A stretch of DNA of 64,000 bases, taken from positions 558,001 to 622,000 of the forward strand of contig NZ_CP099489.1 of assembly GCF_023923225.1 (NCBI RefSeq), written 5' to 3'. The DNA comes from Ornithinimicrobium faecis. GTDB lineage: Bacteria > Actinomycetota > Actinomycetes > Actinomycetales > Dermatophilaceae. The translations under genes were made by a program, and so were the position numbers. Shown here in pieces: positions 28,316 to 35,813 of the stretch (positions are counted from its first letter, which is position 1; every line of letters starts with the position of its first letter). The notes beneath the pieces were generated by a model, which was not told where the DNA came from, did no database searches, and worked only from the letters and a program-made list of their open reading frames with translations.

Positions 28316-29704
28316 ATGAGCGATCCACAGTCCGCGGCCGGCGGCGGTCGGCTGTCCCGACAGGAGCACGGACGGCCCGCGGCCCCGGTGCGCATGGTCC
28401 ACCTGGGCGTCGGCAACTTCTTCCGGGCCCACCAGGCCTGGTTCACGGAGCGCTCGCAGGACTCCGCGGAGTGGGGGTATGCCGCATTCACCGGTCGCAG
28501 TGCAGAGGTCGCCAATGCGCTGGCTGAGCAGGAGGGCCTCTACACGCTGCTCGTGCGCGAGCCCGACGGTGACCGGCCCGAGGTGATCAGCTCGCTCAGT
28601 GCGGTGCACGCCGGGGACGACATCGAGGCGCTGCGTGGCTGTTTCGAATCCTCCGAGCTGGCCCTGGTGACCAGCACGGTCACCGAGGCGGGTTATCGCC
28701 GGGCCACCGGCGGTGGGCTGGACCTGCAGGACCCCGACGTCGTCGCCGACATCGAGGCGTTGCGCGCCAACCCGGAGAGCAACGAGGTGAGGACCACGCC
28801 GGGTCGGTTGGTCGCCGGTCTGCTCGCACGAGCCAGCGCTGACGCCGGTCCGATCGCCCTGGTGCCCTGCGACAACGTGCCCGACAACGGCGCCATGGTC
28901 GCCCGCGTGGTGCGCGACCTCGCCACCGAGGTCGACCCGACGCTGTTGGACTGGATCGAGGGCAACGTCACCGTCGTCACCACGATGGTCGATCGCATCA
29001 CGCCGCGGGCGACCGACGAGGACCGCGAGACCGTCGCGGACCTGCTGTCCGTGCAGGACAGCCAGGTCGTGGTCACCGAGCCGTTCTCGGAGTGGGTGCT
29101 GGCGGGTGAGTTCCCCCGGGGACGGCCCGAGTGGCCCGGTGCCCAGTTCGTCGACGACGTGAGCAAGCACGAGCAGCGCAAGCTGTGGCTGCTCAACGGC
29201 TCGCACTCGCTGATGGCCTATGGCGCCTCGATCCTCGGGCACGAGACCGTCTCCTCCGCCATCGCCGACGAGACGGTGCGCGGCTGGGTCGAGGAGTGGT
29301 GGGACGTCGCCGCCCGCCACCTCGAGGTCGAGGCCGAGGACGTGGTGGCCTATCGCCAGGCGCTGGTCGAGCGCTTCTCCAACGAGCGCATCAAGCACCT
29401 GCTCGCCCAGATCGCGGCGGACGGCTCGCAGAAGGTGCCGATCCGCTTCGGTCCGGCGCTCGCCGCCGAGGCTGCCCAGGGCGAGGTGCCAGTGGGCGCG
29501 ACCCGACCCGTCGCGGCCTGGATCGCGCACCTGCACGGGCACGGAGCACCGGTGACCGACGCCCAGCAGGACACGGTGAGCCAACTCGGCCAGGCCGAGC
29601 CCGCCGAGGCCGTGCGGACCGTGTTGGGGTGGATGGGGATCGAGGAGCCGGCGCAGTCCCTGATCGACCAGGTGCTGACTCAGGTGGGTGAGTTCGAGTC
29701 GTGA
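28316..29704 (+). CDS. uxuB: Mannitol dehydrogenase-family reductase, probable fructuronate reductase
   Basis: 462 residues from the ATG at 28316, behind GAGGGAGGA. The N-terminal Rossmann start is VHLGVGNFFRAHQAWF. The family catalytic motif K-x4-N-x2-H appears as KLWLLNGSH (Lys289, Asn294, His297). The family covers fructuronate, tagaturonate and polyol dehydrogenases. Coupling to uxaC points to reduction of D-fructuronate to D-mannonate with NADH. The stop overlaps the gntK start by 4 bp. The exact substrate is inferred from context; a mannitol or arabinitol dehydrogenase is the main alternative. Confidence 0.88.
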   Translation: MSDPQSAAGGGRLSRQEHGRPAAPVRMVHLGVGNFFRAHQAWFTERSQDSAEWGYAAFTGRSAEVANALAEQEGLYTLLVREPDGDRPEVISSLSAVHAGDDIEALRGCFESSELALVTSTVTEAGYRRATGGGLDLQDPDVVADIEALRANPESNEVRTTPGRLVAGLLARASADAGPIALVPCDNVPDNGAMVARVVRDLATEVDPTLLDWIEGNVTVVTTMVDRITPRATDEDRETVADLLSVQDSQVVVTEPFSEWVLAGEFPRGRPEWPGAQFVDDVSKHEQRKLWLLNGSHSLMAYGASILGHETVSSAIADETVRGWVEEWWDVAARHLEVEAEDVVAYRQALVERFSNERIKHLLAQIAADGSQKVPIRFGPALAAEAAQGEVPVGATRPVAAWIAHLHGHGAPVTDAQQDTVSQLGQAEPAEAVRTVLGWMGIEEPAQSLIDQVLTQVGEFES

Positions 29705-30225
29705 CGGGGCACGTCGTCGTGATGGGAGTCTCCGGGTCGGGCAAGAGCACGATCGCCGCCCTGGTGGCCGAACGGGTCGGGTGGGTCTTCGCCGACGCCG
29801 ACAGCTTCCACCCGGCAGCCAACATCGACAAGATGCGCGCCGGCATACCCCTCACCGACGCCGACCGGCGTCCCTGGTTGCGCACCCTCGCCACCTGGAT
29901 GGCGGAGCAGGGCAGACAGGGCAACTCCACGGTCCTGGCATGCTCGGCACTGATGCGCGGCTATCGCGACCTGCTGTCCCAGGAGACCGAGGTCGCCTTC
30001 ATCCACCTGCACGGTCCGGCCGAGCTGATCGAGGCCAGGATGCGCGACCGCGACCACTTCATGCCGGCCAGCCTGCTCACGAGTCAGTTCGCCATCCTTG
30101 AGGAACTCCAGGAGGACGAGGTCGGCGTCGTGCTGGACCTGGCGCTCAGCCCCGAGGAGCTGGTGGACGCCGCCGTGGACTGGTTGGAGCGGGGCCCCCT
30201 AGAATCCTGCGGCCCCCAGGGCTAG
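29701..30225 (+). CDS. gntK: Gluconokinase
   Basis: 174 residues from a GTG overlapping the uxuB stop (GTGA). The P-loop GVSGSGKST covers residues 9-17. The gluconokinase signature DADSFHPAANIDKMRAGIPLTDADRRPWL follows, then ACSALMRGYRDLL. This is the shikimate-kinase-like GntK family. It phosphorylates D-gluconate to 6-phosphogluconate, the substrate of the divergently encoded Gnd. Its presence in an operon with glucuronate isomerase and fructuronate reductase makes sense only if D-mannonate is converted to D-gluconate, the role proposed for the next gene. Confidence 0.94.
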   Translation: MTGHVVVMGVSGSGKSTIAALVAERVGWVFADADSFHPAANIDKMRAGIPLTDADRRPWLRTLATWMAEQGRQGNSTVLACSALMRGYRDLLSQETEVAFIHLHGPAELIEARMRDRDHFMPASLLTSQFAILEELQEDEVGVVLDLALSPEELVDAAVDWLERGPLESCGPQG

Positions 30226-30234
30226 GTTGGCGCC

Positions 30235-31530
30235 ATGACCTGGTTCAGCCACGAGGCCACGCCCATCAGCCGCGAGACGATCGAGGAGCTGGTCGAACAG
30301 ACCCTCACCGAGGCGCAGGAGCGCCTGGGCATCACGGCCTTCAACCGGGTGCTGCTCCTCCCGCCGGACATCACCCGCGCCCACGCCGGCGTCGGCTGGA
30401 TCACCGAGTCCTTCTATCAACTGCTCGAGAGCCAGGGCGCCGACGTGCACGTCATCCCGACCCTGGGCCAGCACGTGCCGCACACCCCTGAGGACAACAC
30501 GTGGATGTTCGGGTCGATCCCCGAGGACAAGATCCACGTCCACGACTGGAAAAACGGTGTCACCAACGTCGGCACCGTGCCCGCCGAGTTCGTCAAGGAG
30601 CAGACGGGCGGCGCCGTCGACTGGGAGATCCCGATCGACCTGAACACGATGACGGTGACCGAGCAGTGGGACCTGATCATCAACATCGGCCACGTCGTGC
30701 CGCACGAGGTGCTCGGCTTCGCCAACCACAACAAGAACTACTTCATCGGGCTCGGCGGCAAGCGACTGCTCGGCGCCTCGCACATGGCCTCGGCCGTCTA
30801 TGGCATCGAGAACAACCTGGGCAACCTGATCGCCCCGGTCCGGCACTGCTTCAACTATGCCGAGGACCACTTCCTGGGCGACCTCAAGGACGTTTACTTC
30901 CAGGTCGTCATGGACTATGACGACGGCGGTCAGCTGGTGCACACCGGGGTCTACGTTGGCGATGACCTCGACACCTATCTGGATGCCGCGCGGGCCAGCA
31001 AGGCGCAGAACATCACCACCTTCGACGAGCCGGTCGACAAGATCGTCGCCGTCATGCAGGCCGACGAGTTCCGCGCCACCTGGGTGGCCAACAAGGCGGT
31101 CTATCGCACCCGCATGGCGATCGCCGACGGCGGGGAGCTGGTGGTGATCGCGCCCGGCGTCGAGCGCTTCGGTGAGCAGCCCGAGGTGGACGAGCTGATC
31201 CGCAAGTATGGCTATCTGAGCCAGTCCGAGGTGCTTGAGCTCTACAAGACCCAGGCCGACATGCAGGACATCCCGCACGGCACGGCTCACCTGGTGCACG
31301 GATCGTCCGAGGGACGCTTCACCATCACCTATGCCCCCGGAGCCCTCTCCCAGGAGGAGATCGAGTCCGTCGGTTACAGCTATCTGGCGCTCGACGAGGC
31401 CCTGGAGCGCTACAACCCGGACGTCATGAAGGACGGCTGGAACGAGATGCCCGACGGCGAGCGCGTCTTCTACATCTCCACGCCGTCGGCTGGGTTGTGG
31501 GCCACGAAGGACAAGCTCGGCGACCGCTGA
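30235..31530 (+). CDS. LarA-type nickel-pincer racemase/epimerase, probable D-mannonate/D-gluconate 2-epimerase
   Basis: 431 residues, 9 bp after gntK. Residues and spacing match Lactiplantibacillus plantarum LarA. Arg48 in PPDITRAH corresponds to Arg75. His80 in LGQHVPHT corresponds to His108. His157 in VVPHEVLGF corresponds to His174. Lys167, exactly 10 after that His, corresponds to cofactor-binding Lys184. His183, exactly 16 after that Lys, corresponds to nickel ligand His200. The superfamily epimerises 2-hydroxy acids by hydride transfer to the pyridinium cofactor and is known to include gluconate 2-epimerases. Context (uxaC, uxuB, gntK, gnd, larB, larE) points to D-mannonate/D-gluconate C2 epimerisation. 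Substrate is inference; cofactor use is strongly supported. Confidence 0.87.
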   Translation: MTWFSHEATPISRETIEELVEQTLTEAQERLGITAFNRVLLLPPDITRAHAGVGWITESFYQLLESQGADVHVIPTLGQHVPHTPEDNTWMFGSIPEDKIHVHDWKNGVTNVGTVPAEFVKEQTGGAVDWEIPIDLNTMTVTEQWDLIINIGHVVPHEVLGFANHNKNYFIGLGGKRLLGASHMASAVYGIENNLGNLIAPVRHCFNYAEDHFLGDLKDVYFQVVMDYDDGGQLVHTGVYVGDDLDTYLDAARASKAQNITTFDEPVDKIVAVMQADEFRATWVANKAVYRTRMAIADGGELVVIAPGVERFGEQPEVDELIRKYGYLSQSEVLELYKTQADMQDIPHGTAHLVHGSSEGRFTITYAPGALSQEEIESVGYSYLALDEALERYNPDVMKDGWNEMPDGERVFYISTPSAGLWATKDKLGDR

Positions 31531-31537
31531 GGGTCAC

Positions 31538-31573
31538 GCGGGGGGCTCGCGGCCGGCGCCAGCGAGGAGCCGC
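31538..31573. terminator. Imperfect bidirectional hairpin between convergent genes
   Basis: GCGG (31538-31541) and CTCGC (31546-31550) pair with GCGAG (31562-31566) and CCGC (31570-31573). It sits in the 44-bp gap between the LarA-like and HxlR stops and could serve both. Confidence 0.55.
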
Positions 31574-31574
31574 G

Positions 31575-31913
31575 TCAGCTGGCTCTCCGGATGGCGCTGA
31601 TGTCGGCCCGGTGTTCCTCGCCCCACTCGCCCAGTGAGGCGAGGGCGCGGTCCAGGGCGACGCCGCGTGGGGTGAGCGAATAGACCACCTTGGGCGGCAC
31701 CTGATCGTGCACGGTGCGCGTCACGATGCCGTCGCGCTCCAGCTCGCGCAGTTGCTGGATGAGCACCTTCTCGCTGACCCCGTCCAGCTCGCGGCGCAGC
31801 TCACCAGTCCGCCGCGGCTCAACGCTCAGCGCCCACAGGACCAGGGCCTTCCACTTGCCACCCACCACATCGATGGCGGCATCGAGACCGCACAGGAACT
31901 CGGGACCGGGCAT
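31575..31913 (-). CDS. HxlR-family transcriptional regulator
   Basis: 112 residues from the ATG at 31913, which has GGGAGGA 5 bp upstream; an ATG eight codons earlier is less likely. The winged-helix pattern LDAAIDVVGGKWKALVLWALS, RRTGELRRELDGVSEKVLIQQLRELERDGIVTRTV and PPKVVYSLTPRGVAL is characteristic of HxlR. The single Cys16 in some HxlR regulators senses electrophiles; here Cys8 (FLCGLDAAI) occupies the N-terminal position. It is divergent from the oxidoreductase gene, which it most likely controls through the palindromes between them. Confidence 0.92.
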   Translation of the reverse strand: MPGPEFLCGLDAAIDVVGGKWKALVLWALSVEPRRTGELRRELDGVSEKVLIQQLRELERDGIVTRTVHDQVPPKVVYSLTPRGVALDRALASLGEWGEEHRADISAIRRAS

Positions 31914-31938
31914 GTTTCCTCCCTCATACTTACTCAAA

Positions 31939-31966
31939 GGTACGTACCTGACAATTTAGTAGGTAC
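31939..31966. promoter_or_regulatory. HxlR-type operator candidate
   Basis: A perfect palindrome GGTACGTACC (31939-31948) is followed by an inverted copy of its half-site: GTACCT at 31944-31949 and AGGTAC at 31961-31966. The region is AT-richer than its surroundings and lies between the divergent HxlR and oxidoreductase starts. Confidence 0.65.
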
Positions 31967-32001
31967 TTGTCAGATCGGCAATACCGCCTCACGCTTGATG
32001 C

Positions 32002-32883
32002 ATGACGACACAGCACGCACCCGTCTCCGTCCTCGGCCTCGGCTCGATGGGCATCGCCCTGGCCCGCGCCCTCCTGCGGGCGGGCGTCCCGACCACCGTG
32101 TGGAATCGCACCAGTGAACGCGCCCGGCCGCTGGCCGGTGAGGGTGCACGGGTCGCGCCCGGCCTCGAGGCCGCGGTGGCCGCCTCCGATCTGGTGATCG
32201 TGTGCCTGCGCGACCATGACGCGGTCCGTGAGGTGCTCGGGGGTCTGGATCCCTCGGCATACGAGGGTCGTGTCGTCGTCAATCTCTCGTCCTCGACCCC
32301 GGGAGAGGGGCGCGCCTCGGCGGCGTGGGCGGCTGATCAGGGCATCACCTATCTCAACGGGGCGATCATGGTGCCCACCATGTTGATCGGTGATCCCGAG
32401 GCGCTGATCCTCTACAGCGGCAACCAGGTGGCCTTCGACCGAGCGCAGGATCGGCTGCGGCCGCTCGCGGGCCTGACCACCCACCTCGGGTCCGATCCCG
32501 GGCAGGCCGCGCTCTATGACGTCGCGATGCTCGAGATCTTCTTTGCCTCCATGACGTCCTTCCTGCACGCCACGGCCATGGTCACGGCCTCCGGGATCAC
32601 GGCGCGGGAGTTCCTGCCGTTCGCCCAGCAGATGGCCGCCCTGGGTGGCACCGTGATGGAGGGACTGGCCGCCGACGTGGATGTGCACCAGTTCGACGGG
32701 ACCGAGGACACCCTGGAGATGGAGCTCGCCGCACTGGACCACATCGTGCACACCAGCGACGAGGCCGGCCTCGATGGCACTCTTGCGCGCCACATGCGCG
32801 ACCTCGTGCGACGGGCCGTCGACGCCGGGCACGGCGCCGACGCGTTCTCACGCGTCGTCGAGATGGTGCGTCACCAACCGTGA
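32002..32883 (+). CDS. NAD(P)-dependent oxidoreductase, imine-reductase-like
   Basis: 293 residues. The Rossmann start SVLGLGSMGIALARALLRAG and the motif VVNLSSSTPGEGRASAAWA belong to the beta-hydroxyacid dehydrogenase/6-phosphogluconate dehydrogenase NAD domain. The C-terminal half (ALYDVAMLEIFFASMTSFLHATAMV) matches the all-helical domain of imine reductases rather than 3-hydroxyisobutyrate dehydrogenase. The usual catalytic Lys of hydroxyacid dehydrogenases (GxxGxGxxxKxxxN) is absent, replaced by DPGQAALYDVAM. It is probably NADPH-dependent reduction of an imine or an unsaturated carbonyl; substrate unknown. Divergent from HxlR. Confidence 0.82.
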   Translation: MTTQHAPVSVLGLGSMGIALARALLRAGVPTTVWNRTSERARPLAGEGARVAPGLEAAVAASDLVIVCLRDHDAVREVLGGLDPSAYEGRVVVNLSSSTPGEGRASAAWAADQGITYLNGAIMVPTMLIGDPEALILYSGNQVAFDRAQDRLRPLAGLTTHLGSDPGQAALYDVAMLEIFFASMTSFLHATAMVTASGITAREFLPFAQQMAALGGTVMEGLAADVDVHQFDGTEDTLEMELAALDHIVHTSDEAGLDGTLARHMRDLVRRAVDAGHGADAFSRVVEMVRHQP

Positions 32884-32954
32884 CCCAGAGGGCCGCATCG
32901 CGACTGAGCTCACTGCTGCCCGCTCGTGGCCTGCGAGGCGTTCGACAACTTCCC

Positions 32955-33353
32955 TCACTGCGGGCGGGTGCCCTCCGGCGGCGTCTGCGCCACGTCGGTC
33001 CAGACCTCCGTCATCTCGGCGATCCGACCGTCGCGGGCACTGATGAAGGTGGCCACCTCGAAGTGCAGCAGCTGCCCGTCCATGCCTGATCCGGAGGCAT
33101 CGCTGGCACCGGTGACGTGGCACCGCGCGACGGCGCGCTCGCCAGCGCCCACGAGATCCTCGAGCACCAGGTGGTCAAACCCGGGATAGTCGGCGTTCAG
33201 GCGGACCCAGGCGTCACGGCCGAACTCCTCGCCCGTGTGCACATAGCGGCAGACGACGTCGTCGTGCAGCAGGGCCGGCAGGTCGTCCCACCGGCGTGCC
33301 TCGATCAGTTCACACAAACGGGTCAACAGCTCGCTCGCATCCATGCCCGACAT
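32955..33353 (-). CDS. Nuclear transport factor 2-like protein
   Basis: 132 residues from the ATG at 33353; the ATG at 33344 ([22 protein letters not shown]) is equally possible. One NTF2-like domain: helix, then [31 protein letters not shown] and strands ending [23 protein letters not shown]. The alternation H-x-E in the last strands is typical of SnoaL-like proteins. It is divergent, with 31 bp between starts, from the acetyltransferase gene. Function not predictable. Confidence 0.78.
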   Translation of the reverse strand: MSGMDASELLTRLCELIEARRWDDLPALLHDDVVCRYVHTGEEFGRDAWVRLNADYPGFDHLVLEDLVGAGERAVARCHVTGASDASGSGMDGQLLHFEVATFISARDGRIAEMTEVWTDVAQTPPEGTRPQ

Positions 33354-33384
33354 GGTGGCACCCGGCGGTGACAGGATGGTTGCC

Positions 33385-33960
33385 ATGGACATCCAGGGCT
33401 TCCTCGACCACGTCAACAGCGGAGCGTTGGTGGAGGCGGGCTCGCCGGCGCACGAGGTCATGCACGCCCGAGCGCAGGAGGCACTGCGGATCGTGGGCGA
33501 GCTCAACGGCGGCTATCGCACTCCAGAGGAGGTGCGGGCGCTGCTGTCCGAGCTCACGGGAGCCCCAGTTGATGAGTCGGTGGCGCTGTTCCCACCGTTC
33601 TATAGCGAGTTCGGCCTGAACCTGCGCCTCGGCAAGGGTGTCTTCATCAACATGGGGTGCCGGTTCCAGGACACCGGCGGCATCACGATCGGCGACGGCT
33701 CGCTGATCGGCCACGGCAGCACCCTGACCACGCTCAACCACGGCATGGACCCGGACCGGCGCGGAGACATGCTCCCGGCCCCGATCGTGATCGGCACCAA
33801 GGTCTGGCTCGGCGCGTCCGTCACGGTCGTGCCCGGCGTGACCATCGGCGACGGCGCGGTCGTGGGTGCTGGTGCAGTGGTGACCAAGGATGTGCCCGCC
33901 AACACGATCGTTGCGGGCGTGCCGGCCAAGGCGATCCGCGAGACAGGGTTCGAGGTCTGA
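33385..33960 (+). CDS. Left-handed beta-helix O-acetyltransferase (maltose/galactoside acetyltransferase-like)
   Basis: 191 residues from the ATG at 33385, with AGGA 8 bp upstream. An N-terminal helical region is followed by hexapeptide repeats: [74 protein letters not shown]. The catalytic His is in [30 protein letters not shown] matches the sugar O-acetyltransferase group. It transfers acetyl from acetyl-CoA to a sugar or other hydroxyl compound; acceptor unknown. Confidence 0.9.
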   Translation: MDIQGFLDHVNSGALVEAGSPAHEVMHARAQEALRIVGELNGGYRTPEEVRALLSELTGAPVDESVALFPPFYSEFGLNLRLGKGVFINMGCRFQDTGGITIGDGSLIGHGSTLTTLNHGMDPDRRGDMLPAPIVIGTKVWLGASVTVVPGVTIGDGAVVGAGAVVTKDVPANTIVAGVPAKAIRETGFEV

Positions 33961-34034
33961 CCTGATCCCTGCGCCCAGGGCTCATCTCGGCGTCGACCGC
34001 AGGGTGCGTCGCCGACCTCGCCGGTGTCTGTGGC

Positions 34035-35168
34035 TTAGATCGCCAGGGCGCGGTCCAGCCCGTCGGCCAGTCGGGTCACCGTGCCGTCCACGTCGCCCAG
34101 TTTGTCCAGGCCGAACAGGCCGAGGCGGAACGTGGACCAACTCTCCGGCTCGCCGCACATGAGGGGGACGCCGCCGGCGATCTGCAGCCCGGCCTGGGCG
34201 AACTTCTGTCCCGACCTGAGGCCGGGGTCGTCGGTGTGCACCACGACGACGGTGGAAGCGGCAAACCCCTCGGCCGCCACCGAGGCGAAGCCGCGCTCGG
34301 CGAGCAGCGCCCGGACCCTGCCGCCGAGCTCCTCCTGCGCCCTGCGCAGCTCCGGCAGGCCGTGCTCTCGCGCCTCGAGCATCACCTCGAGGTTCCGAGC
34401 GATCGTGTCGGTGGGCATGGTCGCGTGATAGGCGTGCTGGCCCTCGACATAGCCCTCGGCGATGGACAGCCACTTCTTGAGGTCGGCCGAGAAGCTCGTC
34501 GACGTGGTCTCGTGGATCGCCGTGCGCGCGCGGTCGTTGACCATCACGTAGGCCGCGCCCGGGCTGCCGCTCCACCCCTTCTGCGGTGCGGTGATGAGGA
34601 CATCGACGCCGATGTCGCGCATGTCCACCCACAGTGCGCCCGAGGCGATGCAGTCCAGCACGAACAGCCCGCCGACCTCGCGCGTCGCGCGGGCCACCTC
34701 GCGCAGGTAGTCGTCGGGCAGCACGATCCCCGCAGCGGTCTCGACGTGCGCGGCGAGGACCAACGCCGGGCGCTGCTCGGCGATGGCGGCGACGACCTCC
34801 TCCACCGGCGGCGGTGCCCACGCGGAGGGGCTGGAGTCCGTCGTCGGCCGGGCGGTCAGCACGGTGACATCGTCGGTGATCCCGCCGGCCTCGATGATCT
34901 GGGACCACCGGTAGGAGAAGAAGCCGTTGCGCACGACGAGGCAGCGCCGGTCGGTGGCCAGCTGGCGCAGGATCGCCTCCATGCCGTAGGTCCCGCCGCC
35001 GGGGACGACGGCCATGGCGTCGGCGCCGTAGGTCGTGGTCAGCACCTCGTTGAGCTGCTGCATCACGCCGACGAACCGCTTCGACATGTGGTTGAGCGCC
35101 AGGTCGGTGAAGACGACGGAGAACTCGAGGAGTCCGTCGGGGTCGATGTCGGGCCGGGGGAGCGTCAT
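34035..35168 (-). CDS. Class V PLP-dependent aminotransferase (alanine-glyoxylate/serine-pyruvate type)
   Basis: 377 residues. The PLP lysine is Lys197 in LITAPQKGWSGSPGAAYVM. Asp172 in FVLDCIASGAL is the PLP N1 ligand. AHVETAAGIVLPDDYL contains the conserved His/Glu/Thr substrate-cofactor segment. The fold-type I class V pattern with GNGxx-like PGGGTYGMEAIL near residue 57 fits alanine-glyoxylate or 2-aminoethylphosphonate aminotransferase relatives. It probably transaminates a small amino acid against glyoxylate or pyruvate. It stands alone, convergent with the acetyltransferase. Confidence 0.88.
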   Translation of the reverse strand: MTLPRPDIDPDGLLEFSVVFTDLALNHMSKRFVGVMQQLNEVLTTTYGADAMAVVPGGGTYGMEAILRQLATDRRCLVVRNGFFSYRWSQIIEAGGITDDVTVLTARPTTDSSPSAWAPPPVEEVVAAIAEQRPALVLAAHVETAAGIVLPDDYLREVARATREVGGLFVLDCIASGALWVDMRDIGVDVLITAPQKGWSGSPGAAYVMVNDRARTAIHETTSTSFSADLKKWLSIAEGYVEGQHAYHATMPTDTIARNLEVMLEAREHGLPELRRAQEELGGRVRALLAERGFASVAAEGFAASTVVVVHTDDPGLRSGQKFAQAGLQIAGGVPLMCGEPESWSTFRLGLFGLDKLGDVDGTVTRLADGLDRALAI

Positions 35169-35201
35169 GCTGTCACCGTAGCCGTGGCCCGACGGCAGTC
35201 A

Positions 35202-35531
35202 TCATCCCGCCAGACCAAGGAAGACGATCAAGGCCCGGTTGAGACGCACCAGGTCGCCGTCAGTCAGGCGACCCACGCGTTCGCGCAGGCCGGTCCGCGG
35301 CATCGTCATCACCTTGTCGACCATCAGCCTGGACGGTTGGTCGAGACCGTTCAGCTCCGTGGGATGAATCATGAGGCGTGTCAGGGGCGCCTCCACCGGG
35401 TTCGTCGTGACTGGGCACACAGTCACTGATGCCGTGGCGTCGAACCGGTCGTCCTGAATGACGACGACGGGGCGCGGTTTGCCCGTGTAGGGACCGCGTG
35501 CGGCGGCGGTGAAGATCTCGCCACGCCTCAC
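35202..35531 (-). CDS. MazF/PemK-type mRNA interferase toxin
   Basis: 109 residues from a GTG at 35531 that overlaps the antitoxin stop by 4 bp (GTGA), with GGAG 9 bp upstream. The MazF start RRGEIFTAAARGPYTGKPRPVVVIQDDRFD and the VTVCPVTTNP strand are typical, including the Arg and Thr of the active cleft (PVT-T). LNGLDQPSRLMVDKVMTMPRTGLRERVGRL completes the fold. It should cleave RNA at specific short sequences when free of antitoxin. It is probably autoregulated with its partner. Confidence 0.92.
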   Translation of the reverse strand: MRRGEIFTAAARGPYTGKPRPVVVIQDDRFDATASVTVCPVTTNPVEAPLTRLMIHPTELNGLDQPSRLMVDKVMTMPRTGLRERVGRLTDGDLVRLNRALIVFLGLAG

Positions 35532-35749
35532 CGAGACTGCTCCGGCTCGTCCCACTCCCAGGAGATGGCGTCGACGAAGGCTTGGTCCTCAGACTCCATT
35601 TCGCTCGCGGCGATTGCCGCGGCCTGGCGATGTGCTTCGGCTGTGAACTCTGGGGCCCTGACGTCGGGCACCCAGATCTGAACCGGTCGAAGCCCCTGCC
35701 TGCGCAGTTTCGCACGGTGACGACGCACGCGGTCCTGGGTGGATGCCAT
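35528..35749 (-). CDS. MazE-type antitoxin (DUF3018)
   Basis: 73 residues. MASTQDRVRRHRAKLRRQGLRPVQIWVPDVRAPEF is the DUF3018 antitoxin signature: a basic ribbon-helix-helix-like start followed by RPVQIWVPD. The acidic C-terminus (SWEWDEPEQSR) should wrap the toxin. It is first in the bicistron with the toxin, the normal order for this family, and its stop overlaps the toxin start. It starts 64 bp from the divergent PhzE-like gene. Confidence 0.9.
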   Translation of the reverse strand: MASTQDRVRRHRAKLRRQGLRPVQIWVPDVRAPEFTAEAHRQAAAIAASEMESEDQAFVDAISWEWDEPEQSR

Positions 35750-35813
35750 GCGGCAACGTTACATGAAACGGCCTGTTGACGATAGCCTCCCGCCAGGTGA
35801 CAGGATCACCCCC

